64,000 bases of DNA from the NCBI RefSeq assembly GCF_042453785.1, contig NC_091670.1:39381501-39445500 (forward strand), given 5' to 3'. Origin of the DNA: Malus domestica (lineage: Eukaryota; Streptophyta; Magnoliopsida; Rosales; Rosaceae). The position numbers and the translations under genes are program-made. The notes under the pieces were generated by a model. It was not told the origin of the DNA and did not search any database. It saw nothing but the letters and a program-made list of their open reading frames with translations. The first letter of the stretch is position 1. Each line of letters opens with the position of its first letter. This document shows, piece by piece, positions 34,153 through 45,057 of the stretch.

Positions 34153-36260
34153 TAGGGGTGGTTCAGGTCGGGATCCCGAACCGAAACCCCTAACCCGAAT
34201 CCCAAACCCCTAACCCGAATCCCAAACCAAAACATTTCGGGATGGGATTTTATATCCCGAAACTATTGGGATCCCGAAATTCGGGATTCCCGAAAGTGTT
34301 TCGGGTCACTTCGGGATTGGGCCTTGAAGCCCAAAATGTTGGGCTTTTAAAACTTTTTACAATTTTAAGCTCTTGAACAAGTAAACCCACCCATTTTTCA
34401 GAAAAAAAAAAAAAGGTTAACAATTGCAGGCAGCTTGCCTGTTTCAGTTTCACAATATCACAATTTCAGTTTCACATTACCATCAGTTTCAATTTTCATA
34501 CCAAGGAAGCAACAACTAACAAGTTAAGCTTAAGTTCACAATTGTATACCAAACTAGTTAATTAAAAGTGCATGCAACCAAAATGAAATAAGTTAAGTTT
34601 TACAAACCAAAAATCCGAATGAATTTAGATTAAGTTACAAACCAAAAGCAAAACATAGTTTATAAGCAAGAAAGTGCATGCAACCAAAATGAAGCTTAAG
34701 TAAGTTCATTCCTTTTTGCCCCTTCGGCCCCTTCCCCTTGTTGTGATTTTTCCCTTCTTTGTAAAATACAATTCTAAAACCGTTGCCGCCACCTTGTGCC
34801 AATTTGGAAGCTTGTACTTTGGATTCAAGTCATGGATCCAATCTTTAAAGTCCTCTTGATCAACCACCCTAAAAGGCATCTCCGCTTTTATTATCCACTT
34901 CACACATTTCAAATCAAGTCTTTTTTTATTGAAAGTGTGAGCAACAACTTGATCCCCCATCACCCCTTGTGACAACAATGGTTGTTTCGAATCCAGGGTC
35001 CTAGGTGTACTAGTAGATTGTGATTGGCTACCGCTACCACTATCACTACCACTACCAGACCCGTCCATCCTGATAATGCACAATAATATATCACAACACA
35101 CTTCAGCATATATAATATATTCATATAAGATTAAAGCAAGTTAATTGATCCATAAACTGATCCATTCCATAATATATCACACACATTCCATAAACTAATC
35201 CATAAACACATATATTATATCAAAGTCAAACACATATTTATCTCAGAATATAATCAAGTTAATTCAATATAATCAGGTTAATTGAATATAATCAAGTTAA
35301 TATAATATAATCAAGTTAATTTTTGGTTCATCAGTTGAACCAATTTGCAATAACTCAACAAAATACGCAAATAGTTCATAATTCGATATCCGAAATTGCT
35401 CCATTAAAGAGGCATTCCCTAATTCCGAATATGTTCACACTCCATTAAAGAGGCATTCAATATCCGAAAATGCTAAAGAACAAAACCCAGTGAAAATAAA
35501 AAACCCTAACCTAGATTTTAGGACTCAATGGGTTCCTTCTTGTCCTGCGTCTGCGTGAGTTGTGGAGGATGAGGAGCGGCGGGACTCTGAGTGAAAATGT
35601 GAGTCGGCGTGGATTTGACGGAGGCGTGGAGCGACGGGAGCACGGGCGGCGAGACTGTGAGTGAGACTGTGAGACTGTGAGAGAGAGAGAGAAGAAAACT
35701 GGTGGGATTCAAACGAAGAAAAAGACGAAGACGAACCTGGACTTCAGCCGGGAAAGCAAGTGCGAGAGGATATCGTCTGGAGAGGACCACGATCGAGCGT
35801 GAGAGGACACTACGTCTGGAGAGGAAGGAGACAGCGAGAGGGTTCGCTCCGACTAACTGTGAGTCTGTGAGAGAGGGACTGTGAGAGAGGGACTGTGAGC
35901 GAGAGCGGAGAGACCGAGAGACTGAGCGAGAGCAAGAGTGAGTATGAGAGAGAGAGAACACCCAGCTTACAAATGACCTAACCTAACTCAATGGACGATT
36001 CGATTTGATTTTAACAAATCCAACGGTTCAAGTAATTTCTAATTAAAAATTAAAAATAAATAAATATATATATAATAATCGGTTCGGTTCGGGATTACCG
36101 AAAGCTTTCAAAGCTGTGGCCGAATCCCAACCCAAACCTTCAGGACGTGTTCGGTTTCGGGTACCGAAGGTTTCGGGAAATTCGGTTCGGGATTTTTTCG
36201 GTCAAATTTCAGGACGGGATCGAGACGGTTCGGGATTTTCGGGAAAAAATTCCACCCCTA
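34153..36260 (-). mobile_element. hAT DNA transposon, 2108 bp, internally deleted
   Basis: Terminal repeats TAGGGGTGG and CCACCCCTA are flanked by a perfect 8-bp duplication CTTTAGAC (34145-34152 and 36261-36268). Both ends are packed with TCGGGATCCCGAA-like and TTCGGTTCGGG motifs, the usual subterminal transposase-binding style. On the minus strand 34706-35068 encodes a 121-residue frame from MDGSGSGSDSGSG with KWIIKAEMPFRVVDQEDFKDW, resembling a middle part of plant hAT (RICESLEEPER-like) transposases. No BED finger or dimerisation domain follows. It is therefore a non-autonomous derivative with clean ends. The GAGAGA-rich stretch at 35640-35960 is probably its own promoter and leader. Confidence 0.85.
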
Positions 36261-36265
36261 CTTTA

Positions 36266-36654
36266 GACCATCTCCAAAGGAATGTCAAACTCAAATTATA
36301 AAAGTCAAATTACAATTGATGACTGATGTGGCAATTTAAAGTCTTATATCAAATTTTGTATTTTTCCAACTGAATCAAATTGTCAAATGTTATTTTATTA
36401 TTTAAATAGAATTTCAAATGGTTGTAATTATTAAAACAATGTTGGAACAAAATTTATATTGGTTGAAATGTTAGTGAAATAAGGGACCCACCATTAAAAT
36501 AGATTAAAAATAAATTTGACGTTGATGTCAAATTTGACTTCAAATCACAAAACTTTTGAATTCAGTCACCAAATAACACTTCAGTTGGAAAAACTTTTAA
36601 TGTCAAGTATACACAGTGGTATTCCACCTAAGATTGATATCTTTAGGGATGCTC
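36266..36654. mobile_element. Tourist-like MITE, 389 bp
   Basis: It starts GACCATCTCCAAAGG and ends GGGATGCTC, with TTA on both sides (36263-36265 and 36655-36657). Its TIR matches the GAGCATCTCCAA type common among plant PIF/Harbinger MITEs. The hAT element at 34153 inserted so that its target duplication covers this MITE's left TTA and first three bases. Confidence 0.65.
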
Positions 36655-37010
36655 TTAACATTTTTCTTCCCCACAAGGAAAAAAAAAAAGAGAGACATTT
36701 TTCTTCCCCACAAGAAAAAAGAAAGAGAGAGCCCGCATACCGTCATACTTAAGTATCCTAAAACGCAGATTGGTCATGTGGTCTCAATTAGTTAGTCATA
36801 AATAATAATAAACAAATCCGAGTTGCTCTTGCAGGCAGCCCAAATTGAAGTCAAAGCTCCCTTCAACAAATTAATCCATGGAAATTATGATCTCCTTCCT
36901 TCCTACCATAATTGGGAAATATATAATAAAAATCCATTCATAAATTAATTAGAATCCACTGAATCCCCCATTTCCTGGATCAGAAGTTAGCAAACCAGCA
37001 AAGCAAAATT
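36655..37010. other. Upstream region of DUF599 gene A
   Basis: It contains a short duplication ACATTTTTCTTCCCCACAAG (36658 and 36697) and the presumed promoter; no distinct TATA box can be assigned with confidence. Confidence 0.35.
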
Positions 37011-37976
37011 ATGAGTTTTGAAAAGGAGGACCTTGATCTGGTTTTGGTCCCAAGTGGATTGCTAATCATGTTTGTCTATCACATCATCCTTCTCTACAGA
37101 TATATCCATCTCCCTCATACCACAGTTCTTGGCTTTGAAAACCATGACAAAAGAGCTTGGGTTGAAAGAATCATGCAGGTAAGTACTATCTCTCCCTCTT
37201 TCTCAATTAGCGCACCAGATTATGAAGCAACTCAGCTCGACAGACGCAAGTCCAAGAAAAACATGACCTAATTTGGGGCTCATATTGCGTCTGTTGAGCT
37301 GCTTTCGTAATCCGATCCGCTACGTATTACCCTAACGTAACCTAATTTTCTTTGTGCCTGATACCTTCAATTGCAGGTTGATAAAAGAGATGTAGGCACA
37401 GCCCTAAGTGTGATTTCATCCAACACATCAGCAGCAACTTTTCTGTGTTCCATCTCCTTAACTCTCAGCTCCCTCATCGGAGCTTGGATCGGAAGTAATT
37501 CGAGTCAGACAGTCTTCCAGAGTGAATTAATTTATGGAAGCACCGACCCATCAATCCTCACAATGAAATACATAAGCCTCTTAACTTGTTTCCTTCTAGC
37601 CTTCGCATGCTTTGTTCAATCAGCAAGGCACTTTGTCCATGCAAACTATCTGATCAGCATGCCGGACAGTAACATTCCGGCGTGGTACGTGCAGATGGCG
37701 GTCATAAGGGGAGGTGATTTCTGGTCACTTGGGCTTAGAGCACTCTATTTTTCTTTCACTCTTTTGCTATGGTTTTTCGGTCCGATTCCAATGTTTATTT
37801 CCTCCATGGTTTTGGTCATGGTCCTCCATTACCTTGACACAAACACCAGGCCACTGCACCAGCACCAGCTTCCCGGAAAGGAGATCATCAAACGCGTCGG
37901 AGAAAGGATCTCAGAGGTGGCTGTGACCATTCAGCGTCATACAGAAAGGGTTGAAACTACGAGAACTACTGCGTAA
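37011..37976 (+). CDS. DUF599 membrane protein, gene A
   Basis: Two exons, 37011-37178 and 37377-37976, with GT-AG borders encode 255 residues. DUF599 proteins are plant and bacterial membrane proteins of unknown function. Hydrophobic segments occur near residues 10-34 (LDLVLVPSGLLIMFVYHIIL), in AATFLCSISLTLSSLIGAW, in SLLTCFLLAFACFVQ and in the pair ALYFSFTLLLWFFGPIPMFISS. Conserved family motifs ISSNTSAAT, QSARHFVHANYL and WSLGLRALYF are present. The polar C-terminus (EIIKRVGERISEVAVTIQRH) is longer than in gene D. This gene is the most diverged of the four local copies, and its intron lacks the SINE-like insert found in B, C and D. The frame is intact. Confidence 0.9.
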
Positions 37977-38189
37977 TATTGTAATTGTTAAAAGAATCAA
38001 TTTTTTGTATGTAAATGGCAATCGTATATGCGTGTTTGGAGTTGTTGGGTAGTAGGTTTTCTTGGCTAGTTGTGCCATTGGATATGTATGAGTATAAATA
38101 TGTTGCCACGGAAGATCAAATTGTTTTTTTAAGGACGGAAGATCAAATTGTAATTTGATTAAACAAATCAATGTATTATGAACACCAAG

Positions 38190-38536
38190 CAATTTTTAAA
38201 ATACCGATATAGATGGAAATATCGATATGCAAATTTATACAAATATCGATATCGGTTGTTTTCTACGTAAATTTTGCAATGAGTGGCTATATTAACTCAT
38301 TTAGATTTAATCGAAATTAGTGAAAACTTTCTCAAAAAATTCAAAAGTTCGAAATCTCCAATGCATTTCAACAAATTTTCTGTAGTGAATCGGTAAATAT
38401 CATCGATATTCATTGATTTTCCTATATCTCACCGATATAAGATGAAGTTTGCATTTTGCCCCCTTTTCATATCGATCCTTAATTTTTTGGATATTTAAAC
38501 GAAAATATTGGCAATTTCGTGGATATTTCAAACATT
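38190..38536. mobile_element. Mutator-like MITE with 9-bp target duplication
   Basis: The 347-bp element starts CAATTTTTAAAATACCGAT and ends GTGGATATTTCAAACATT, an imperfect inverted repeat. AACACCAAG flanks it exactly at 38181-38189 and 38537-38545. The interior is rich in ATCGATATT motifs. Confidence 0.72.
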
Positions 38537-38545
38537 AACACCAAG

Positions 38546-39700
38546 AAAAAGTTTAGGTAGCTAGAGAATAGAAGATCATGTTTCCCTTCTATCTTTCAAA
38601 TTTTGGTTTCTAGATTGGAATTTAGTAGGTCTTTTTTCACAACTAAGCCTCTCAAACCTCCTCTTTAGAATCAAAACACCTAAAATCCTGGTTTTGAAAA
38701 GAAAAAAACCAACTGTTATTGCACTTGACTACTATTACACTACACATGAAGGACTTTCTTCTATTGTAGTTTGATCTCTTTAAAGTTTTTCACTAGTATT
38801 ATTAGTTGTCACGTGGACGATATATATTAATTAAGTAAATTTTATTGTGAGTGGTTAGTACTTGGAGATGTCTATAATCTATACAACAAATAGTTGGATG
38901 TTCACCTAAACTTGAAACGTGGGTTTGAATACTCTAATACAGTTGTATGTTTCTTTGTTTTATATATTTAAAGGCAATTAAATTGACATTATTGCTTGAT
39001 TAAGTTGACCAAATAGAATTATTTTTTTCCCAATTATATAAGCAAACTAAATGTATAACTTGTTTTACAAGACATCCTTGTAAAACACGCAACTTGCAAT
39101 TTGTACATAAGTTGTAACATTAAGTAATTAACTGGACACTATTATGTCTAGGGGAATGGCAACCAAGCTGCTCATAAGGTTGCTTCGTATGCCACTGCGC
39201 ATGGTGGCACCTTTTTATGGGATGCTATTGGATCGGAATTTCTTTTCAATACTCCTTGTATGCCACAATGCATGGTGACACCTTTTTATTGCATTCTTTT
39301 ATTTAAAATATCGGCAGCACGATGAAATTTTATTGATATGAAAAGAAAAAAAAAAAGTTACACCTAACCATAATGACATAAATACATTTTTGCTCCTCTC
39401 AAAAAAGAAAATACAAGAAAAAAAGGGGAGGATAAAACCAAACCCCTCTAAAATAAAACCTTAAAGATAAAGATCATGCAACATAAGCTGCAAAACAAAA
39501 AGAAAATGTAAAAGATTTATGGTTAACTCTTGTTCTTGGTACGTGATTTTCTTGTTGCATTCATGGTCAATGAAAATTTGATTCAACTCTACAAACTTGA
39601 CGCTCAAGAAACCAATAATAAACATTCATTTGTATCCACAGCCGATGATGGCGGCCACTTATGATCACCGCCGGACTTCTCATAGTCGTGGCAAGATAGG
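38546..39700. other. Intergenic between DUF599 genes A and B
   Basis: AT-rich spacer. The only classified part is a LINE fragment at 39155-39356. Sequence just below 39700 is the 3' side of pseudogene B. Confidence 0.4.
39155..39356 (+). mobile_element. LINE-associated RNase H fragment with poly(A)
   Basis: The plus strand reads GNQAAHKVASYATAHGGTF and LWDAIGSEFLFNT, the C-terminal end of the RNase H (RVT_3) domain of plant LINEs. It ends in an A-rich tail at about 39343-39356. An internal partial duplication, GCATGGTGRCACCTTTTTAT, occurs twice. It is a short dead 3' end. Confidence 0.6.
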
Positions 39701-39701
39701 A

Positions 39702-40483
39702 TCACACGGTTGCGACGGAGGAAGCTAACATGGGAATAGGTCCAAAAAACCACAGCAGAAAATTGAGAGCAAAGTAGAGTGCTCTAAGCCCAAGTGACCA
39801 AAACTCACTTCCCCCTTGAACAGCTCCCTCGGCTTTTTTCACGTCGCTTTTCGCGGTAGCTCCCGGGGTGGCTAAAAGGTAGTTTGAGTGGACAAAGTGC
39901 CGAGCTGTTTGAACAAAGCATGAAAAAGCAAGGAGAAAACATGTCAAGATGCAAATGTACTTGATAGAAACAGTCACTGGGTCTGTGTTGCCATATATTA
40001 TTTGGCTTGGCAAGAAGTTATTGGCTGAGTTTGCCATCCAAGCTCCGATGAGAGAGCAGAGAGTTAGAGAGATTGATGCTAAGATTGTAGTTGCACTTGT
40101 ATTGGAGGAAATCACATCAAGAGCTGTTTAACTTTCGTTGCAACTTCAACATCGTCACCCTACAGGAACAAATAGTGAACAAATTAACACAGAACTTGCA
40201 ATTGCAAGGGCTGGTAGCTCAACTGGTTAACAGCATTCGCACCTGCACTCGGGAGTAGTATATATAAACGAACTGCAAATATTTTGGGGGATATTAAAGA
40301 AGATATGGAACTTACCCGCAAAACTTTTCCAACCCAAATTTTCTTGTCAATGTTTTCGGACCCAATAGCGGTGGAGAGAGGCTGATTGAGGTATTTGTAG
40401 AGGAGGAAGAGGTGGTAGATTAGCATGATCAAGAGCCCCAACGGGACCAGCACTACATCTAAGTACTCCTTCTGAAAAACCAT
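39702..40483 (-). pseudogene. DUF599 gene B, frameshifted
   Basis: Exon 1 (40316-40483) is intact and encodes 56 residues from MVFQKEYLDVVLVPLG, the same length as exon 1 of gene A. Exon 2 begins at 40159 after TGTAG. Compared with gene D, one base is missing in the A-run of GTTAAACAGC (about 40128), so the spliced frame meets a stop (GATGTGA) after about 15 codons. A second one-base loss near 39704 truncates the C-terminus after SSVATV. The rest of exon 2 stays open and highly similar to gene D (ISSNTSATT, QTARHFVHSNYLL, WSLGLRALYFALN). The first lesion is in a homopolymer and could be a sequencing error. Its promoter block matches that of gene D. Confidence 0.8.
40201..40258 (+). mobile_element. 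SINE-like insert in the intron of DUF599 gene B
   Basis: GGTAGCTCAACTGGTTAACAGC followed by CACCTGCACTCGGGAG is a tRNA-like A-box head, antisense to the gene. Equivalent sequence lies antisense in the introns of gene D (about 43265-43337) and gene C (about 41695-41750). Confidence 0.55.
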
Positions 40484-41478
40484 AGCTTCTAATCTCCTGG
40501 TGCTAAAATGGCAATGCAGTTGAGATCTGGAGGGGGTCTTCTTCTGTTTATAATGGAGCTGCCCTGCCCATGATTCTTGGGTTTTTTCGGGATTGGTTAA
40601 ACAACGTAATCTTTGATTCGCTTTCTATGGGCTGAAAATTAGAGCTTGCTTCAGTTTCCATTTTAGATGCAGCTAATAGTTGACATGGAAAGCTGTTGTC
40701 GAAACTGAAAGCAAGTAATAATCTTCAAACACAAAATTAAAAGTGGAGACTCCCACATGCTGGTTATTCTCTGCAAGTTCTGATTTGCAGCCAAATCTTA
40801 TTCCACGAATCATGGATTGGAGTGGACCGAACAGGAAAGGATGGAACAATCCTTTATAGGATCATCTCCAACCCTTAGGCTAAAACCTAAAATTTTTAGC
40901 TCATGAAATTTAGGTTTTAGCCCTGAAACAGCTTTTCTGTTTAACTCTTGTGGTTTAAATTTTTTAGCCTGATATTATTAAAGAATAAATTTAGGCTAAT
41001 TTTTTTCTTTTAAAGTAATTTAAAAAAAACTTATGTACACTATCATAATTTAATTTTATGAACATTTTATCCTAAAAATATTTAAATTCCGATAAATATT
41101 GAAAAATCACTAAATTTGGCTGAATTTTGAGTTAAATAATTTTTTTAATTATTTTAGCCGTTGGATTTAAATTTTGCCCTCTTTGTTTTACCGTTAAATT
41201 TGATTATTCGATTTCAACCGTTAGATTCAATAAATCCTAGTAGACATGCCCATGTGGGTGGGGTCCCTAGTGGTGCCCACACCATTTTCTGGGCTAAATC
41301 CTGGAGATGAATTTGGCTTTTATTTGGCTTTTAGCTTTTAGCCCACATATTTAGCATGAGTTGGGTTGAATTTGGGAGGGAATAAAACCTAAAAAATAAC
41401 ATTTAGCTGGGTTTGGTCTATACAGAAGAAGAAAACCCCTTTACTCTGCCATTTTTAGCAACAAGAGATTGGAAGACT
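40484..41478. other. Shared flank of DUF599 genes B and C; MITE-like repeat
   Basis: 40490-40580 is the promoter of gene B (minus strand). From about 40863 the sequence GATCATCTCCAACCC with many TTTTAGCC/GGCTAAAA motifs to about 41400 looks like a Tourist-type element, but I cannot match its right end. Confidence 0.35.
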
Positions 41479-42289
41479 ATGGACTTTCACAAGTTTCAGA
41501 AGGAGCACTTAGATGCGGTGTTTGTCCCACCTGGAGTGCTAATGATGCTGATTTACCACCTCCTTCTCCTCCGTAAGTACCTCATGCAGCCTCTCTCCAC
41601 CGCCATCGGATACGAAAACAAGGACAAAAAAGAATTGGGTTGGCAAACTTCTGCAAGTAAGTACCATGCCTCTTTTTATATACAAGCGATATTTGGGGTT
41701 TGAAGTTCGAACATAAGACCTTGACTGCAACGGTAAATGCTCTTAACCCTAATTTATTTACTTTTGATGGCTGCAGGACCAAGATGTTACAAAGAATGTT
41801 TTTAACAGCTCCTGCTGTGATTTCCTCCAACATAACTGCAACTATAAACTTGGCATCAATCTCTCTAACTCTGTGCTCGCTCATTGAAGCTTGGATGGCA
41901 AACTCCACAAACAACTTCGTCCCAAGAGAAATACTACATGGAAACACACACCGATCAATTATTTCTATCAAATACATCTGCCTCTTTACATGCTTGCTCC
42001 TTGCTTTTTCATGCTTTGTTCAATCAACTAGGCACTTCGTCCATTCAACTACCTGTTAAGCACTGTAGGAGCTACTATGAGGATCGATGTGAAAAAAGCC
42101 AAGAGAGCAGTTCAAAGGGGAAGTGAGTTTTGGTCACTTGGGCTTAGAGCACTCTATTTTGTTCTCAATTTTCTGCTATGGTTTTTCAGAGCTATACCGA
42201 TGCTTGCTTCCTCTAGTGTAACGGTTCTGATCCTAAGTTGCCACGAATTCAAGAAGCCAGATACGAATCAGCTAGTCTTCGCTCTTTAA
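41479..42289 (+). pseudogene. DUF599 gene C, several frameshifts
   Basis: Exon 1 begins ATGGACTTTCACAAG (MDFHKFQKEHLDAVFVPPGV) and stays open through STAIGYENKDKK. One extra base in the A-rich run near 41630 then shifts the frame before the donor at about 41657. Exon 2 starts after GGCTGCAG (41777) and again needs a different frame, with a further shift near 42048 where homologues read HSNYLL. The last block, SEFWSLGLRALYFVLNFLLW to 42289, is well conserved. At least three lesions make this a pseudogene. It is adjacent to and in the same orientation as gene D, with which it shares the intronic SINE-like insert. Confidence 0.85.
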
Positions 42290-43022
42290 ATGAAGTGTAT
42301 TATTCATTTCTTGAGCATGAATTTTGTACAGCTAAAATCATATATTCTTCTTCCTTGTTGGACATATTTGTCTTGTCAGTTGTAGTTTCCAGCAAGTAAT
42401 AAACAATCGTATTCATGTTAGAAATTGCAATCCCTTACTGCGTGAGAGTGAGAGGTAGTATAAGGACAGTCTATTATGCTTGATATGTCACCGAAACGGC
42501 AAGGCCGGCTTGTACAACATATGCAAGCAAGTTGGACCTGACAATTTAGTTTAGCAGCACCCAATCTTCGGTCTGTGTTGAGAGAGGTCCGAAGTTCAAA
42601 TTTCACAAACGATAAGTGTTAACAAAAGAAACTTTTGTAAGCACATTGTGTTTGGAGCTTATGCAAGAGGAATTCCATGAGTGCTTTAAACAAATCCAAG
42701 CACATGGACTCTTCAACTAATATATTTGAGTAAAAGGGTCTTCTTTGTCCGTTAATAAAAAAAACTGTCCCGAAATTTCCTGTCTGGTTCGATCCATGTG
42801 AGTATCCATTTTTGCAACAGCTTTCAAAGTCAACTACTGGCTGCATATAACTTGGAAACTGAAGTAATTTAAGTTATAGTTTCAGCCAATAGAAAGCAAG
42901 TCGAAGTTTACGTTGTTAAAAGAAATCTCGAAATATCCCATGAATCATGGGCAGGACAGCTTATAAACACAAGAAGTCTCCTCTACTGCATTGTAATTTT
43001 TAGCACCAAGAGATTGGAAGCT
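42290..43022. other. Spacer and promoter of DUF599 gene D
   Basis: The last 80 bp contain ATGAATCATGGGCAGGACAG followed by CTTATAAACACAAGAAG, a good TATA region. The same block precedes gene B (reverse complement, about 40540-40580), so promoter sequence is conserved between these copies. The remaining sequence is unclassified. Confidence 0.55.
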
Positions 43023-43919
43023 ATGGCTTTTCTGCATTTTCTGGAGGAGTACTTAGACGTGGTGTTGGTCCCAACCGGGATCTTGATCATGCTAATCTAC
43101 CACCTCTTCCTCCTCTACAAATACATCAATCACCCTCTCGCCACCGCTATTGGATCTGAAAACAACGACAAGAAAACTTGGGTTGGAAAAATCTTGCATG
43201 TAAGTTCCACATCCTCTTTAATTTCCCAAAAGTTGGTGACATTGTTTTTATACTACGGATGTTGGTAAGGGGAGAATCAGACACATGATCTCGAGTGCAG
43301 GGGTAAATGCTGCTAACCAGTTGAGCTACAAGTTCCATGTTAATTTGTTCGCTATTGGTTGCCGCAGGGTAAAGATGTCGAAGTTGCAAAGAAAGTTAAA
43401 ACAGCTATTGATGTGATTTCCTCCAATACAAGTGCAACTACGACCTTAGCATCAATCTCTCTAACTCTCTGCTCTCTCATCGGAGCTTGGATGGCAAACT
43501 CCAACAACTTCTTCCCAAAAGCAATAATATATGGCAACACAAACCCTACAACTATTTCCATCAAGTACATCTGCCTCTTGACATGCTTTCTCCTTGCTTT
43601 TTCATGCTTTGTTCAATCGGCCAGGCACTTTGTCCACTCAAACTACCTGTTAACCACGCCAGGAGCTACTGCCGAAAGCGACGTGAAGAAAGCCAAGAAA
43701 GCAGTTCAAAGGGGAAGTGAGTTTTGGTCATTGGGTCTTCGAGCACTCTACTTTGCTCTCAATTTTCTGTTGTGGTTTTTTGGACCAATTCCCATGTTTG
43801 CTTCGTCTGTCGTAACAGTCGTGATCCTATCATGCCACGACTTTAAGAAGTCGTGCGGCGACCAAAAGTGGCCGGCGTCGGCCAAGGCTAGGAGTGAACA
43901 TTTATTATCGTTTTCTTGA
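43023..43919 (+). CDS. DUF599 membrane protein, gene D
   Basis: Exons 43023-43199 and 43368-43919, with GT-AG borders, encode 242 residues. The start is the ATG giving MAFLHFLEEYLDVVLVPTG; an upstream in-frame TTG is not a plant start. Hydrophobic segments match gene A (ILIMLIYHLFLLYKYI, TLASISLTLCSLIGAWM, LLTCFLLAFSCFVQ, ALNFLLWFFGPIPMFASS). Family motifs ISSNTSATT, QSARHFVHSNYLL and WSLGLRALYFALN are present. The function of DUF599 is unknown, and a multi-pass membrane location is inferred. It is the intact member of the B/C/D subgroup and carries an antisense SINE-like insert in its 168-bp intron. Confidence 0.9.
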
Positions 43920-44094
43920 GCGTAAATTTTGTGGAGTTGAATCAAAATTTCATTGATCATGAATGCAATAATGTTAGTCCTACTACTCGTGTTCATTGAA
44001 AGTCACTGTGCATGTAACATGACGTATATACCGGTGTTTTGACAAGGATGTGCACATTGAAAGTTATATCAAAACAAGTTGTACATTAGTTTGA

Positions 44095-44290
44095 CCACTA
44101 CAGAGTGCTCTAGTGGGTGGGGACCTAGGTCTGTAATCTACACAACACGTTATGAGTTTGATTCTTAGTGTATGAATCACATGATAGTGACTAAAGGAGG
44201 CTTAAATGCATTTGTAAGTCCCTTCCAACCCTTCAAAAGGTGGACTACCGTAGTAAAGCCATTAGTTAGTCCCCATTTTAGGGAAGAAAA
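44095..44290 (+). mobile_element. Probable tRNA-derived SINE, relative of the one at 22196
   Basis: GAGTTTGATTCTTAGTGTATG (B-box region), AATCACATGATAGTGAC and GGTGGACTACCGTAGTAAAG follow the same order as the element at 22196. No clear target duplication was found. Confidence 0.42.
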
Positions 44291-44826
44291 AAAAACAAAA
44301 TTTATAATTAGTTTGCTTTTATAACTGTGCTATTAGGCCAACTCCATCAAGCACTCATATCAATTCAATTGCTTCTTAAAAACTGTAGAAACTTTCTACT
44401 TATCTTGGTTGTATATTAGAAATATTTGAACGTGTAACCATTCGTGAAAACTCAACTTTAGGTGCATAGATTATAGACATATACTATCCAGTCAATATAA
44501 AGTTTACTTGATTAATGTAGTCTCTAACTTTTAGTTGCATAGATTGTAGACATATACTATTCAACTTTTAATAAGGTTTAAGGAGTCTGATGGTCAGTCA
44601 ATCACTTGTAAAGGGCCTTCCTTGCTGTCAGGCAACTTTGGATAGCTAAACATAGTTTCAACATCTCAAATTTACAATTTTGCATGTTGTCCAATATTGT
44701 AGTGAAAAGAGTGTTGGTTTCCGCTCATGTGTTTTGGGTTTGAAACTCTCCTCCCCTAAATTATTGTAATAACTTCGAATCATCTTTCATCTCTTAACTA
44801 ATAATTAAAAAAAAAAAAAAAAAAAG

Positions 44827-44860
44827 GTAGTCCTCTAACAACTGAATGTTAGAGGACTAC
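44827..44860. repeat. Perfect 14-bp inverted repeat with 6-nt loop
   Basis: GTAGTCCTCTAACA and TGTTAGAGGACTAC flank the loop ACTGAA, next to a long A-run. It may be a collapsed MITE or a chance cruciform; its role is unknown. Confidence 0.85.
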
Positions 44861-45057
44861 ATTTGAGAATAATAGTCTGGTGAAATAAAAGTTAGGTTTA
44901 GAGTTTTTTTTCCATCAAAACGAGACTTTATGTGCGTTTTATTATGAAATGGAGTGACCGTATAAATTCCAATCTAGAAACCAAATTCTTGACCATAGAA
45001 GGGGGAAAAATGAAGTTAATCTTCTAATATATGGCTTCCAAAACTCTTTCTTGGTGT

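Larger units (their letters stand above)
43920..45057. other. Intergenic, with SINE and hairpin
   Basis: No gene is seen. The part holds the SINE at 44095, an imperfect direct repeat GTGCATAGATTATAGACATA / TTGCATAGATTGTAGACATA (about 44461 and 44533), an A-run near 44806 and a perfect hairpin at 44827. Confidence 0.4.

Noticed and set aside
35518-35961. A 147-residue Ser/Arg-rich open frame on the minus strand
   Set aside because: It is a translation of GAGAGACTGTGAG simple repeats inside the hAT element leader.
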